Origin: CAWFXC01 sp963819735
GTDB lineage: Bacteria > Actinomycetota > Acidimicrobiia > IMCC26256 > DASPTH01
Reading direction: 5' to 3'
NCBI GenBank assembly: GCA_963819735.1
Contig: CAWFXC010000001.1
Span: 930,001 to 994,000 of the forward strand
Length of the DNA stretch: 64,000 nucleotides
Under the pieces are notes generated by a model that saw only the letters and a program-made list of their open reading frames with translations, did no database searches and was not told where the DNA came from. Shown piece after piece: positions 54,405 through 62,432 of this stretch. The first letter of the stretch is position 1; each line of letters begins with the position of its first letter. The position numbers were made by a program, and so were the translations under genes.

Positions 54405-55788
54405 CGGCGGTTCCACCCACAGTGAGCTCGGCCACCCGCAACGTCGGTTGCCCCGACGACACCGGCACACCCTGGCCGTCCTTGCCGCAGGTGCCGGCCC
54501 AGGTGTCGAAGTCGGAACCGACGGCATCGACGAGCCGAAGCGTCTCGGGACCGTTGCCGATCAGCTGCGCGGCGCGCACCGGCTCGGTGATCTCACCGTT
54601 CTCGATCATGTAGGCCTCGGTGATCCCGAACACGAAGTCGCCGGTCGCGGTGTCGACCTGCCCGCCACCGAGCGCGACGCAGTAGAGCCCGTTCGGCGTG
54701 TCGCGGATGATGGCTTCGGGGTCTTCCTCGCCCGCCAAGAGGAACGTGTTCGTCATCCGGACCATCGGAAGGTGCTGGTACGTCTCGCGACGACCGTTCC
54801 CGCTGCTCGGCCGACCGGCCTTCCGGGCGCGGACGAGGTCCCACATGTAGTCGGTGAGCACACCGTTCTCGATCAGGACGTTGCGCTGGGCCGGCGCGCC
54901 TTCGTCGTCGATGGCGTAGGTGCCCCACTCGCGCGCGTAGGTGCCGTCGTCGACGAGGGTGACGAGTGGCGACGCCACGAGCTCTCCGACCCGGCCGCGG
55001 AAGACGGAAGCATCCTTGTCGACCAGATCGGCTTCGAGCCCGTGCCCGCACGCCTCGTGGAACAGCACCCCGCCGGCACCGCGCTTGAGCACGACCGGGA
55101 GTCGGCCGCGCGGCGCGGGCCGGGCCCGGAGCATCGTGAGTGCACGCTGCGCCGCGGTGCGGGCGACCTCCTCGGGTGAGATCTCGTCGAAGATCTCGAA
55201 GCCGAGCGTGCGGCCCGGAGCTTCGCTCCCGGTCTGCATGCCGGTGTCGGCGACGGCCACGCAGTTGACCCCGAACCGGGTACGGACGCGATCGTCCTCC
55301 ACGAGGAGGCCGTCGGAGTTCGCGATCAGCACGCGGCGTCGCGAATCGGCGTACGTGGCGCTCACCTGGCGGATCGAGTCGCTCTCGGCCCGGGCCGCAT
55401 GATCGGCCCGTTCCAGGATCTCCGCCTTGCGCACCTTGTCGACGGTCTCCGGCAACACCAGGACCTCGTGCGGGCGGCTCACGTCGCGCCGCTGGAGATC
55501 GACGACGCGCGTCTCACCCGGGGCGCCCTGGGCCGCGGCGGCCGCGGCGTCGGCCGCCGCCCGGAGCCCCGCTTCCGACAGGTCGGCGGTGTGGGCGAAG
55601 CCGGTCGTGTCGGCGCGGACGACGCGGATCCCCGCGCCCCGCTCGCGCCCGGACACGAACTCCTCGACCTTGCCGTCGTCGAGCCGGACCGACGCGACCC
55701 GGCGATCTTCGGCGAAGACCTCGGCGAAATCGCCGCCGTGCCGGAGGGCCGACTGCAAGGTGCGTTCGAGTACTGCTTCTTCGATCAA
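54397..55788 (-). CDS. tldD: TldD metallopeptidase
   Basis: 463 residues. LKRGAGGVLFHEACGHGLEADLVDKDASVF near residues 246-275 holds the HEACGH zinc motif (HExxxH). GYTGTGF-like start is replaced by FVSGRERGAGIRVVRADTTGFAHT near the N-terminus. C-terminal GQVDTATGDFVFGITEAYMIENGEI is the second zinc-site region. It forms the active half of TldD/E. PmbA follows with an 8-base overlap. No peptide precursor was seen adjacent, so the substrate is open. Confidence 0.94.
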   Translation of the reverse strand: MIEEAVLERTLQSALRHGGDFAEVFAEDRRVASVRLDDGKVEEFVSGRERGAGIRVVRADTTGFAHTADLSEAGLRAAADAAAAAAQGAPGETRVVDLQRRDVSRPHEVLVLPETVDKVRKAEILERADHAARAESDSIRQVSATYADSRRRVLIANSDGLLVEDDRVRTRFGVNCVAVADTGMQTGSEAPGRTLGFEIFDEISPEEVARTAAQRALTMLRARPAPRGRLPVVLKRGAGGVLFHEACGHGLEADLVDKDASVFRGRVGELVASPLVTLVDDGTYAREWGTYAIDDEGAPAQRNVLIENGVLTDYMWDLVRARKAGRPSSGNGRRETYQHLPMVRMTNTFLLAGEEDPEAIIRDTPNGLYCVALGGGQVDTATGDFVFGITEAYMIENGEITEPVRAAQLIGNGPETLRLVDAVGSDFDTWAGTCGKDGQGVPVSSGQPTLRVAELTVGGTAGE

Positions 55789-55822
55789 GTCGCCTCCTCC
55801 AGGGGTTGTCTATCGTAGGCCG

Positions 55823-56206
55823 ATGCCGTTACGTCCCGGTCTGTCGGCCGCTGTCGAACTCGTGGTCACCGAAGACGACACCGCGCTCGCGCTCAAGACG
55901 GGCGACGTGCCCGTGTTGGCCACGCCCCGCGTCGTGACCCTGTCCGAGGAGGCCACGGTGATGGCCGTCGAGGGCGAGCTGGCCGAGGGCACCACGAGTG
56001 TCGGCTACCGCGTCCAACTCGACCATCTCGCCCCCACCGCGGTCGGTGGACGCGTCCGCGCCGAGGCCACGCTCGAGGCCATCGAGGGCCGCCGGCTCAC
56101 GTTCCGGGTGTCGGTGAGCGACGGTCACGGCCTCGTCGCCGCGGGCCGCATCACGCGCGTGATCGTGGAGCGCGCCCGGTTCCTCGAGAAGGCCGCCGGC
56201 GACTGA
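55823..56206 (+). CDS. Hotdog thioesterase, fluoroacetyl-CoA-thioesterase (FlK)-like
   Basis: 127 residues. VLATPRVVTLSEEATVMAVEGELAEGTTSVGYRVQLDHLAPTAVGGRV near residues 32-79 matches the FlK family, which places a Thr, a Glu (SEEA) and a His (LDHLAP) as active residues. FRVSVSDGHGLVAAGRITRVIVER follows. Hydrolyses a short acyl-CoA; fluoroacetate is only the namesake. ATG at 55823; the frame upstream is not coding. Divergent from tldD, 34 bases between starts. Confidence 0.82.
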   Translation: MPLRPGLSAAVELVVTEDDTALALKTGDVPVLATPRVVTLSEEATVMAVEGELAEGTTSVGYRVQLDHLAPTAVGGRVRAEATLEAIEGRRLTFRVSVSDGHGLVAAGRITRVIVERARFLEKAAGD

Positions 56207-56240
56207 GCCGAGCTGAGCTGACCGGAGCCTGGCGCGGCGC

Positions 56241-57074
56241 TCAGGCGCGGTCGCGAACCGAGCCGAGGAACCCGCTCACCGCGTCGTACCAGGCCACGGG
56301 GTTCTCGAACTGCGGGGAATGACCGGCATCGGGGATCACGACGAGATCAGCGCCGGTGATCGTGGCCGCGATGGCGCGCGACGGCGGCACGAACGTCTGG
56401 TCCTGTTCGCCGACCACGACGAGGGTGGGCAGGGAGAGCGCGGCCAGCGCGTCGAGCTGATCGGGTTGGTCGACGATCTCCACCGCCAGCGTCATCCACA
56501 TCACCGGCGACAGTGACGCCCACTTCCGTTCCGTGTACTCCCGGAACCCGGGCCGCTCGACGATGACCCGCTCGTAGGCAGCCGAACCGAGCGGGCTGAG
56601 CTCGTCCTGGACGCGCTTGAGCTCGCCCATGCCGTGTTCCCGCACGATCTCCGCCCCGAACGCCACCAGTTCGGGGTCGAGGCCCGGCGGCGGCCCGGGC
56701 GAAGTGTCCATGAACACGAGCGCGGCCAGCCGGTCGGGGTGGGCCAGCGCCATCCGCCGGGTGACCATGCCCCCCATCGAATGCCCGAGCAGCCGCAGGT
56801 CGCGCAGCCCGGTCGCGTCGGCGACCTCGAGGGTGTCGGCGGCCAGGCGATCGAGCGAGTAGGCGCCGGGATCGGTCGGGGCATCGCTCTCGCCGTGGCC
56901 GCGGTGGTCGAACACCACGACTCGGTGATCGTGCGCGAGCGCGTCGACGTGATCTGCGAAATCCTCCTTGGCGCCCCCGAAGCCGTGGACCAGCAGCAGT
57001 CCGGGTGCGTCGGCCGGCCCCGCGACGGCGGTCTCGAGACCCACTCCGTCGTCGACCGTCACCCTCATCGTCAC
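56241..57074 (-). CDS. Alpha/beta hydrolase
   Basis: 277 residues. LLLVHGFGGAKEDFADHV oxyanion HGF motif, VVVFDHRGHGESDAPTD, LRLLGHSMGGMVTRRMAL nucleophile elbow (Ser near residue 98), VVVGEQDQTFVPP with the acid Asp, and DAGHSPQFENP with the catalytic His near residue 251. A small-molecule esterase or lactonase. Convergent with the FlK-like gene. No partner evident. Confidence 0.88.
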   Translation of the reverse strand: MTMRVTVDDGVGLETAVAGPADAPGLLLVHGFGGAKEDFADHVDALAHDHRVVVFDHRGHGESDAPTDPGAYSLDRLAADTLEVADATGLRDLRLLGHSMGGMVTRRMALAHPDRLAALVFMDTSPGPPPGLDPELVAFGAEIVREHGMGELKRVQDELSPLGSAAYERVIVERPGFREYTERKWASLSPVMWMTLAVEIVDQPDQLDALAALSLPTLVVVGEQDQTFVPPSRAIAATITGADLVVIPDAGHSPQFENPVAWYDAVSGFLGSVRDRA

Positions 57075-57156
57075 CCCTCGTCATCGGCTCTCGCCACCCG
57101 GCACGCCAATCTACGGGCGGACGAACAGCGAGTGAACAAGGCCGTAACATGAGGGA

Positions 57157-58269
57157 ATGGCGGTTCCCGAGACGGCTGGAGCGCGAATCGCCCGCCGACT
57201 TCCCCACCTCTCGGGGCCGGTCAAGCTGGTGGTGCGCATCGTCATCAGCGCCGCGCTCCTGGTGCTGCTGATCACCAAGATCCCGGCCGACGACATCCAG
57301 CCCCGGAACACGCACTTCGGCACGCTGGCATTCCTCGCCGGCGGCCTGATCTTCACGCTGGTCGGATTCGTCCTCTCCGCGTGGCGGTGGCAACGCGTGC
57401 TCGCGGTGTTCGACACCCACGTTCCGCTCCGGTCGTTGGTCGGGCACTATCTCGCGGGGCAGTTCGTCGGCAACGTGCTCCCCTCGACCGTCGGGGGCGA
57501 CGTCCTGCGGGTCAGTCGCATCAGCAAGTCGACGAAGACCACCGACATCGCGTTCGCGTCCGTCGTGCTCGAACGGCTGAGCGGGATGGTGTCGCTCCCG
57601 CTGCTCACGTGCGTCGGTTTCCTCGTCGAGCCGTCGCTGCGCGACGTGCCGCAGGCCTGGATCGCGCTCGCGATCGCTGCCGGCACCTTCGGCGCGCTCC
57701 TGGCGATTCTCGCGATCGCCGGAAGCCCGAAGCTGGCCGGCCGCTTCGCGTCGCACCAGAACCTGATGCGCTTCGTCGGCGCGGTGCACGTCGGCGTCGA
57801 CCGCCTGCGCCGCGACCCTCGGCGCGCCGGCGTCGTCCTCTTCGCGGCCATCGTGTACCAGACCGCGGTGCTGATCTCGGTGTGGTGTGCCATCCACGCG
57901 CTCGGCGTGTCGCTCCCGACCGGCGCGGTGATCGCGTTCCTCCCGGCCGTGGCCGCGGCCCAGACCCTGCCGATCTCGCTCTCGGGCCTCGGCATCCGTG
58001 AGGGCCTGCTCGTGCTGCTGCTCCATCCCCTCGGCGTGCCGACCGGCAAGGCCGTCGGCATCGGGCTGCTCTGGTACGGCATGACCCTCGTCGTCAGCCT
58101 GCTCGGCGCCCCGGCGTTCGCCATCGGCAACCGCCCCGTCACCGCCCACGACCCGAGCGCGGGATCGGGCACCGACGACGCCCGCGAGTCGGGCAACGAC
58201 ACCGGCAACGACTCCGCTCGCGACTCGAAGCGCGCGTCGGGGATCACGGCGCCGGCGGCAAGACCATGA
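57157..58269 (+). CDS. Lysylphosphatidylglycerol-synthase-type transmembrane protein (YbhN/UPF0104)
   Basis: 370 residues. Eight or so helices: VKLVVRIVISAALLVLLITK, LAFLAGGLIFTLVGFVLSAWRWQRVLAVF, LAGQFVGNVLPSTVGGDVLRVSRISKST (residues 103-130, the family hallmark), VVLERLSGMVSLPLLTCVGF, AWIALAIAAGTFGALLAILAIA, GAVIAFLPAVAAAQTLPISLSGLGIREG and GLLWYGMTLVVSLLGAP. A membrane flippase- or transporter-like fold; substrate unknown. C-terminal 55 residues are hydrophilic, rich in Asp/Ser. The stop overlaps the next ATG (ATGA), so it is coupled to the PAP2 gene. Confidence 0.9.
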   Translation: MAVPETAGARIARRLPHLSGPVKLVVRIVISAALLVLLITKIPADDIQPRNTHFGTLAFLAGGLIFTLVGFVLSAWRWQRVLAVFDTHVPLRSLVGHYLAGQFVGNVLPSTVGGDVLRVSRISKSTKTTDIAFASVVLERLSGMVSLPLLTCVGFLVEPSLRDVPQAWIALAIAAGTFGALLAILAIAGSPKLAGRFASHQNLMRFVGAVHVGVDRLRRDPRRAGVVLFAAIVYQTAVLISVWCAIHALGVSLPTGAVIAFLPAVAAAQTLPISLSGLGIREGLLVLLLHPLGVPTGKAVGIGLLWYGMTLVVSLLGAPAFAIGNRPVTAHDPSAGSGTDDARESGNDTGNDSARDSKRASGITAPAARP

Positions 58270-59135
58270 GCGTGCTCGAGCACGACGAATCCACCTCGGC
58301 CGCGCCGGTCCCGCTGCATCGCCGCCTCCCCGGCGGTCGCACCCTGCGCGACGGGCGACGCCTCTACTGGTGGGGTGAGCTGATCGCGGTCGCCGTCTTC
58401 TACTTCGTGTACTCGTTCATCCGGAACCTGCACCACGGCAACCAGGCCGACGCGTTCCACCACGCGCTCGACCTCATGCGCTTCCAGAAGAGCCTCGGCA
58501 TCAACCACGAGCAGGCGGTGCAGGCGTGGGCGCTCGGCTCGCGCACGTTCATCATCGCCGCCAACTACTTCTACGGCTCGTTGCACTTCATCGTGACCGG
58601 TGGCGTGATGATCTACCTCTACCGGAAGTGGACCGACGACTACCCGCGTTGGCGCAACACCCTGGCCATCGCCACCGGCCTCGCGCTGATCGGTTTCGCG
58701 TTCTTCCCCCTCGCGCCGCCGCGCATGTTCGACGGCACCAACTGGCACCTGGCGTTCTCGATTCCGAACCTGCACTTCGTCGACACGCTCGCCAAGGATC
58801 CCGCGTTCTGGTCGTTCAACTCCGGCGCGGTCAACAAGATCTCGAACCAGTTCGCGGCCATGCCGAGCGTGCATTGCGCGTGGGCGCTGTGGTGCGCGTG
58901 CGCGCTGGTGCCGCGCCTCAAGCACGTGTGGGCGAAGGCACTGGCGGCGATCTACCCCGCGATGACGGTCACGGTGATCGTGGTTACCGCCAACCACTAC
59001 TTCCTCGACGCGGTCGGCGGGTTCTTCGTGTTCACGGTCGGCTACGTGCTCGCACGGGTGTTCACCCGGGCCGGGCGTGGTCCCGCCGTCAGCCCGCCGG
59101 CGCCGGAGCCACTCACCAACTCCTCGCCGGCCTGA
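58266..59135 (+). CDS. PAP2-superfamily phosphatase (inositolphosphotransferase-like)
   Basis: 289 residues. Helices alternate with loops; FFPLAPPRMFDGTNWHL near residues 144-160, FAAMPSVHCAWALWCA near 197-212 (PSxH motif) and NHYFLDAVGGFFVFTVGY near 243-260 (HxxxD motif) are the PAP2_3 signature of actinobacterial and eukaryotic lipid phosphate phosphatases/transferases. Its C-terminus is a Pro/Ala tail. Coupled to the upstream YbhN-like protein by ATGA overlap; the two may handle the same lipid. Confidence 0.88.
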   Translation: MSVLEHDESTSAAPVPLHRRLPGGRTLRDGRRLYWWGELIAVAVFYFVYSFIRNLHHGNQADAFHHALDLMRFQKSLGINHEQAVQAWALGSRTFIIAANYFYGSLHFIVTGGVMIYLYRKWTDDYPRWRNTLAIATGLALIGFAFFPLAPPRMFDGTNWHLAFSIPNLHFVDTLAKDPAFWSFNSGAVNKISNQFAAMPSVHCAWALWCACALVPRLKHVWAKALAAIYPAMTVTVIVVTANHYFLDAVGGFFVFTVGYVLARVFTRAGRGPAVSPPAPEPLTNSSPA

Positions 59136-59162
59136 GCGCGCGCCCGGAACCGCCCGCGCCGG

Positions 59163-59402
59163 TCAGTCGCGGTTGGCGAAGTGGCCCCGCACGAGGAGGC
59201 CGAGCCCGAAGCCGAGCAGGGCCGACACCACGATCACGAGGATCAGCGGTGCGCTCCACGTGTCGAACACCCAGTCGACGCCCACCTCGTGGGTGTTGAG
59301 CACCGCGAAGAGCACCAGCACCACCCCGAGCAACCCGATCAGGATGAACTTCACGTTGATGTTCCGACCGGAGTCGGCGTTCACCGGGTCGTGTGCGACC
59401 AT
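59163..59402 (-). CDS. LapA-domain (DUF1049) small membrane protein
   Basis: 79 residues. NVKFILIGLLGVVLVLFAVLNTHEVGVDWVFDTWSAPLILVIVVSALLGFGLGLLV spans the two helices and the N-x-x-V-x-V/F strand between them that define LapA/YciS. Bacterial LapA proteins help LPS assembly control; in a Gram-positive a different role is likely. ATG 59402 follows GGAACGA. It is 14 bases from the LysR stop. Confidence 0.85.
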   Translation of the reverse strand: MVAHDPVNADSGRNINVKFILIGLLGVVLVLFAVLNTHEVGVDWVFDTWSAPLILVIVVSALLGFGLGLLVRGHFANRD

Positions 59403-59416
59403 CGTTCCCTCCGCGT

Positions 59417-60424
59417 CTAGGTCCGCGTCTGCGGTCGAGCCTGCGTCCGTCCCTGCGCCCGTCCCTGGGTGCGTGCTTCGGCCAGCGCCCGCGTTCCCCG
59501 CTTCGCGCGCGACGGTACCGCCTTCACCGTACGGGCGCGCGCCTGCAACCGGCTCGACACGAGCCGGATCACACTGTCGCGAACTGCCTGGTCGGCCATC
59601 GAGAGCTGCGTGTCGCGCGCACTCACGATCGCCAGCCGACGCGGCGGCATCTTCGCGATGTTGACGATGCGGACGTTGCGGAGGTCGGGAGGAATAGCGG
59701 TCTCGGGCAGGATCGAGGCGTAGTCGCCCGCGACCACGAGATCGGCGATCAACCGGATGCCCTCGACCTCCACCGGCACGCTGAGCGTGAGCCCCTGCGA
59801 CGCCGCGGCGTGCTCCACCTCGATGCGGAGCGGGTTGGGCTCGGGCGGCAGCACCAGGGGCAGCTTGGCCAGCTCGGCGAGCGATACCGGTCCGGCCGCG
59901 AAGTCGATGGCCTGCGAGACCAGCCCGACGAGTGCCTCGTCGAGCAGATGGTCGACCACGAGCCGGCGGTCGTTGACCGGCTCCGTGACCACCGCTTGCG
60001 CAAGCTCACCCTCGATGACTTCGATGAAGAGGCGTTCCGATGCGCCCTCGTTGACGCGGAGCCGTACGCCGGGCGCGCGTTCACGCAGATCGGCCACGAG
60101 GGGCGGCACCAGCCACCGGCTCGCGGTACCCACCACGCCGAGACGCGCGTACCCCGATTCGAGTCCCTGCAACAACGCGAGATCGGCGCGCATCGCTTCG
60201 AGCTCGCGCTGCACGCGCCGCGCGCGATCGAGCACGACGACGCCGAACTCGGTGGGTACCGCCCCCCTGCGGCTCCGCTCCAGCAGCTTCACCCCGAGCT
60301 CCGCCTCCAGTTGGCGGACCTGATCCGAGACGTTCGACTGCACGGTGGCGAGGGCGTCGGCGGCGGCGGTGAACGAACCCTCCTCCGCAATCGCCAGGAG
60401 CGTCTCGAGGTGCCGGAGTTCCAT
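59417..60424 (-). CDS. LysR-family transcriptional regulator
   Basis: 335 residues. N-terminal HTH MELRHLETLLAIAEEGSFTAAADALATVQSNVSDQVRQLEAELG is a standard LysR wHTH, then the effector domain starts GYARLGVVGTASRWLVPPL near residue 90; residues 300-335 are an unusually basic, low-complexity tail (TRALAEARTQGRAQGRTQARPQTRT). Co-inducer unknown. A palindrome 23 bases upstream of the start may be its own operator. Divergent from WhiB, which may be a target. Confidence 0.92.
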   Translation of the reverse strand: MELRHLETLLAIAEEGSFTAAADALATVQSNVSDQVRQLEAELGVKLLERSRRGAVPTEFGVVVLDRARRVQRELEAMRADLALLQGLESGYARLGVVGTASRWLVPPLVADLRERAPGVRLRVNEGASERLFIEVIEGELAQAVVTEPVNDRRLVVDHLLDEALVGLVSQAIDFAAGPVSLAELAKLPLVLPPEPNPLRIEVEHAAASQGLTLSVPVEVEGIRLIADLVVAGDYASILPETAIPPDLRNVRIVNIAKMPPRRLAIVSARDTQLSMADQAVRDSVIRLVSSRLQARARTVKAVPSRAKRGTRALAEARTQGRAQGRTQARPQTRT

Positions 60425-60446
60425 GCGATGCTGCTATCTCCCGATC

Positions 60447-60461
60447 CGATGGATACCATCG
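60447..60461. promoter_or_regulatory. Candidate LysR operator palindrome
   Basis: CGATGG-ATA-CCATCG, a perfect 6-bp inverted repeat with a 3-base spacer, 22 bases upstream of the LysR start, between the divergent LysR and WhiB genes. It contains the T-N11-A spacing of LysR boxes. Not tested. Confidence 0.55.
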
Positions 60462-60518
60462 AGTCTAACTGTTGGACAGATTCTCCGCGACGGGGCAACA
60501 TGGTTCTCGCAGGACGAC

Positions 60519-60551
60519 TCGGGGAGTCGGTTCCCCCCACCGACTCCCCGA
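60519..60551 (+). promoter_or_regulatory. Perfect 13-bp hairpin in the WhiB leader
   Basis: TCGGGGAGTCGGT and ACCGACTCCCCGA pair completely over a 7-base loop of T and six C. It lies 36 bases before the WhiB GTG. Could be an mRNA structure, a protein operator or, if transcription starts to the left, a leader element. Confidence 0.6.
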
Positions 60552-60586
60552 ATCTCCCGCACCCAACGCACTCACGGGGGTTCACG

Positions 60587-60937
60587 GTGTCCGCAGTCGA
60601 AACCATCTCCAGCCTGGTCTTCACGGGTCCGCTGACTTGGACGGGCACGGCGGCATGTCGAGGTCAGAACGACCTCTTCTTTGCGCCGGCCGGCGAGCGA
60701 CCCGAAACCCGCAACGTGCGCGAGGCCAAGGCCCGCGCCGTGTGCAACACCTGCGCGGTGATGAACCCGTGCCGCCAATGGGCGCGTGAGCACCGCGAGT
60801 ACGGCTACTGGGGCGGCGAGTCCGAAGAGGAACGCGCCGCCGCGGGCTACCGCGTCGACATGCCGGTGGGCCGGGTGGCGCGGTACCCCAAGGGCAACGG
60901 CACGCCGGTCGAGCCCCGCACTCCCCGCGTCGCCTGA
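60587..60937 (+). CDS. WhiB-family Fe-S transcriptional regulator
   Basis: 116 residues from GTG at 60587; ATG at 60500 is in frame but would include a hairpin in the coding part and lacks family character. WTGTAACRGQNDLFFAPAGE near residues 15-34 and EAKARAVCNTCAVMNPCRQWA near 44-64 give the four cysteines (C, CxxC, C) for the 4Fe-4S cluster. EYGYWGGESEEERAA is the G-[VI]-W-G-G signature and the tail is basic. WhiB proteins control sporulation, stress and redox responses by binding sigma-A. Divergent from LysR. Confidence 0.93.
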   Translation: MSAVETISSLVFTGPLTWTGTAACRGQNDLFFAPAGERPETRNVREAKARAVCNTCAVMNPCRQWAREHREYGYWGGESEEERAAAGYRVDMPVGRVARYPKGNGTPVEPRTPRVA

Positions 60938-60982
60938 TTCACGATCCGGTCGTCGCCGGCCGTTCGAACCGCTGACCGTGCG

Positions 60983-62398
60983 TCAGTCGAGGCCCGCGAG
61001 CGTGCGCGCGTAGGCGATCGCCCGACGCGAGTCGTAGGCCCGGAAGATCTGCATCTTCTCGGCTTCGATCGACCCTTCGGCGTGGACCGCCAGCACAGCC
61101 TGGTACCCGCCGAAGTCGCGGGCCGTGAGATCGCTGATGGTGTGCAGGAGGCGTAGCCGCTCCTCCGCCGGCGCGTGCGCGACGTAGTACTTCTCGAGCA
61201 CGGCCCGCACTTCGGGATTGGCCCAGTCGGAGCCGCCCGGCCCGGTCACGAGCAGACCACCGGCGCAGTCCTGCACCAGCTCCAGCGCCGCGTGGTAGCG
61301 GGTCGCGAACGTGTACTTCGCCATGTTGGTGGTGAGCGGATCGGGGTACGCGATGCCGTGGGCACCGATCTGGGACCGGATCGCCGCCATCTCGGTGAGC
61401 GCCCGCACGGTTTCCGCGTAGAGCACGAGGTGCGTCAACTTCTCCCGGATGTGGCCGGCCTTGCTCACGCCGTTCATGTCGGCGATGAGGGCCGCGGTGC
61501 CGACGAGCGCGTCGACCAACGGCAACTTGTAGGACACCGCGGTGAACCGGTGGTACTCGACGAACGCGAGCGCCAGCGGCCCCGCGACCTCGGGCCGACG
61601 GCACAGGAACACCCGCTCCCAAGGCACGAACACGTCGTCGAACACGGTGAGCGTCTCGAGCATCTTGTGCTTCGAGGAGACGGGGAACTCGAACTCGTCG
61701 TGCTCACGCGCGCCGTAGGCCGACACGTACAACGACAACCCCGGCGTGTCGACCGCGACCGCGAACGCCACCGCGTAGTCGGCGTCGTCAGGCCCCATCG
61801 CGCGGGTCGGCAACACGATGATCTCGTGTGCGTTCGCGGCGATGCTGGTGTGGCACTTGGCGCCCCGCACGACGATGCCGTCGGCGCGCTCCTCCACCAC
61901 GTGCACGTAGAGATCGGGATCCGCCTGCAGGTGGGGTGGGAGCGACCGATCGCCCTTCACGTCGGTCTGCGCGACGGCAACCGCGAGATCGCCGTCGCGA
62001 CAATGCTCGTAGTAGCGCCGGGCCCGTTCGAGTGGCTCGCCCTCGAGCACCCGCAACATCGCGAACAAGGCGTCGGATCCGATCTCCTTCACCAACGTGA
62101 CCAACGTGCCACCCAGGCCGGTGACCGTCTCGATCAGTTCCCCGCGCGCCAGCAGATCCTCACTCGAATACGGGATCCGGTAGTAGGCCGAGTACTCCTC
62201 GCCCGAGTCCGCGTCCTTCGCCACCGCGAGGTCGCGGTACTGCGGATCGTGCCCCACCTCGTAATCGAGCGCGGCATGATCGACTGCGACCCGAAGTTCC
62301 ACTTCGTCGAGAATGTCGGGAACCCTCCGCCCCCGATACCACAGCGTGCGGCCGTCACGCAGCGACGCGCGGTACTCATCGGCGGTCAACAAGGCCAT
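60983..62398 (-). CDS. 4-hydroxyphenylacetate 3-hydroxylase (HpaB)-family flavoprotein
   Basis: 471 residues with the acyl-CoA-dehydrogenase-like fold of HpaB: MALLTADEYRASLRDGRTLWYRGRRVPD start, YYRIPYSSEDLLARGEL, AQTDVKGDRSLPP, IVVRGAKCHTSIAANAHEIIVLPTRAM near residues 183-209, EFPVSSKHKMLETLTVFDDVFVPWERVFL, and GGLLVTGPGG near 401-410. Members are flavin-dependent phenol monooxygenases needing an HpaC reductase, or 4-hydroxybutyryl-CoA dehydratases. No reductase lies nearby. Which of the two classes it is cannot be settled here. Start ATG at 62398 was chosen. Confidence 0.85.
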   Translation of the reverse strand: MALLTADEYRASLRDGRTLWYRGRRVPDILDEVELRVAVDHAALDYEVGHDPQYRDLAVAKDADSGEEYSAYYRIPYSSEDLLARGELIETVTGLGGTLVTLVKEIGSDALFAMLRVLEGEPLERARRYYEHCRDGDLAVAVAQTDVKGDRSLPPHLQADPDLYVHVVEERADGIVVRGAKCHTSIAANAHEIIVLPTRAMGPDDADYAVAFAVAVDTPGLSLYVSAYGAREHDEFEFPVSSKHKMLETLTVFDDVFVPWERVFLCRRPEVAGPLALAFVEYHRFTAVSYKLPLVDALVGTAALIADMNGVSKAGHIREKLTHLVLYAETVRALTEMAAIRSQIGAHGIAYPDPLTTNMAKYTFATRYHAALELVQDCAGGLLVTGPGGSDWANPEVRAVLEKYYVAHAPAEERLRLLHTISDLTARDFGGYQAVLAVHAEGSIEAEKMQIFRAYDSRRAIAYARTLAGLD

Positions 62399-62432
62399 CA
62401 CGGCACTGTACAAGCGGCCGTAAGCTGACTCG

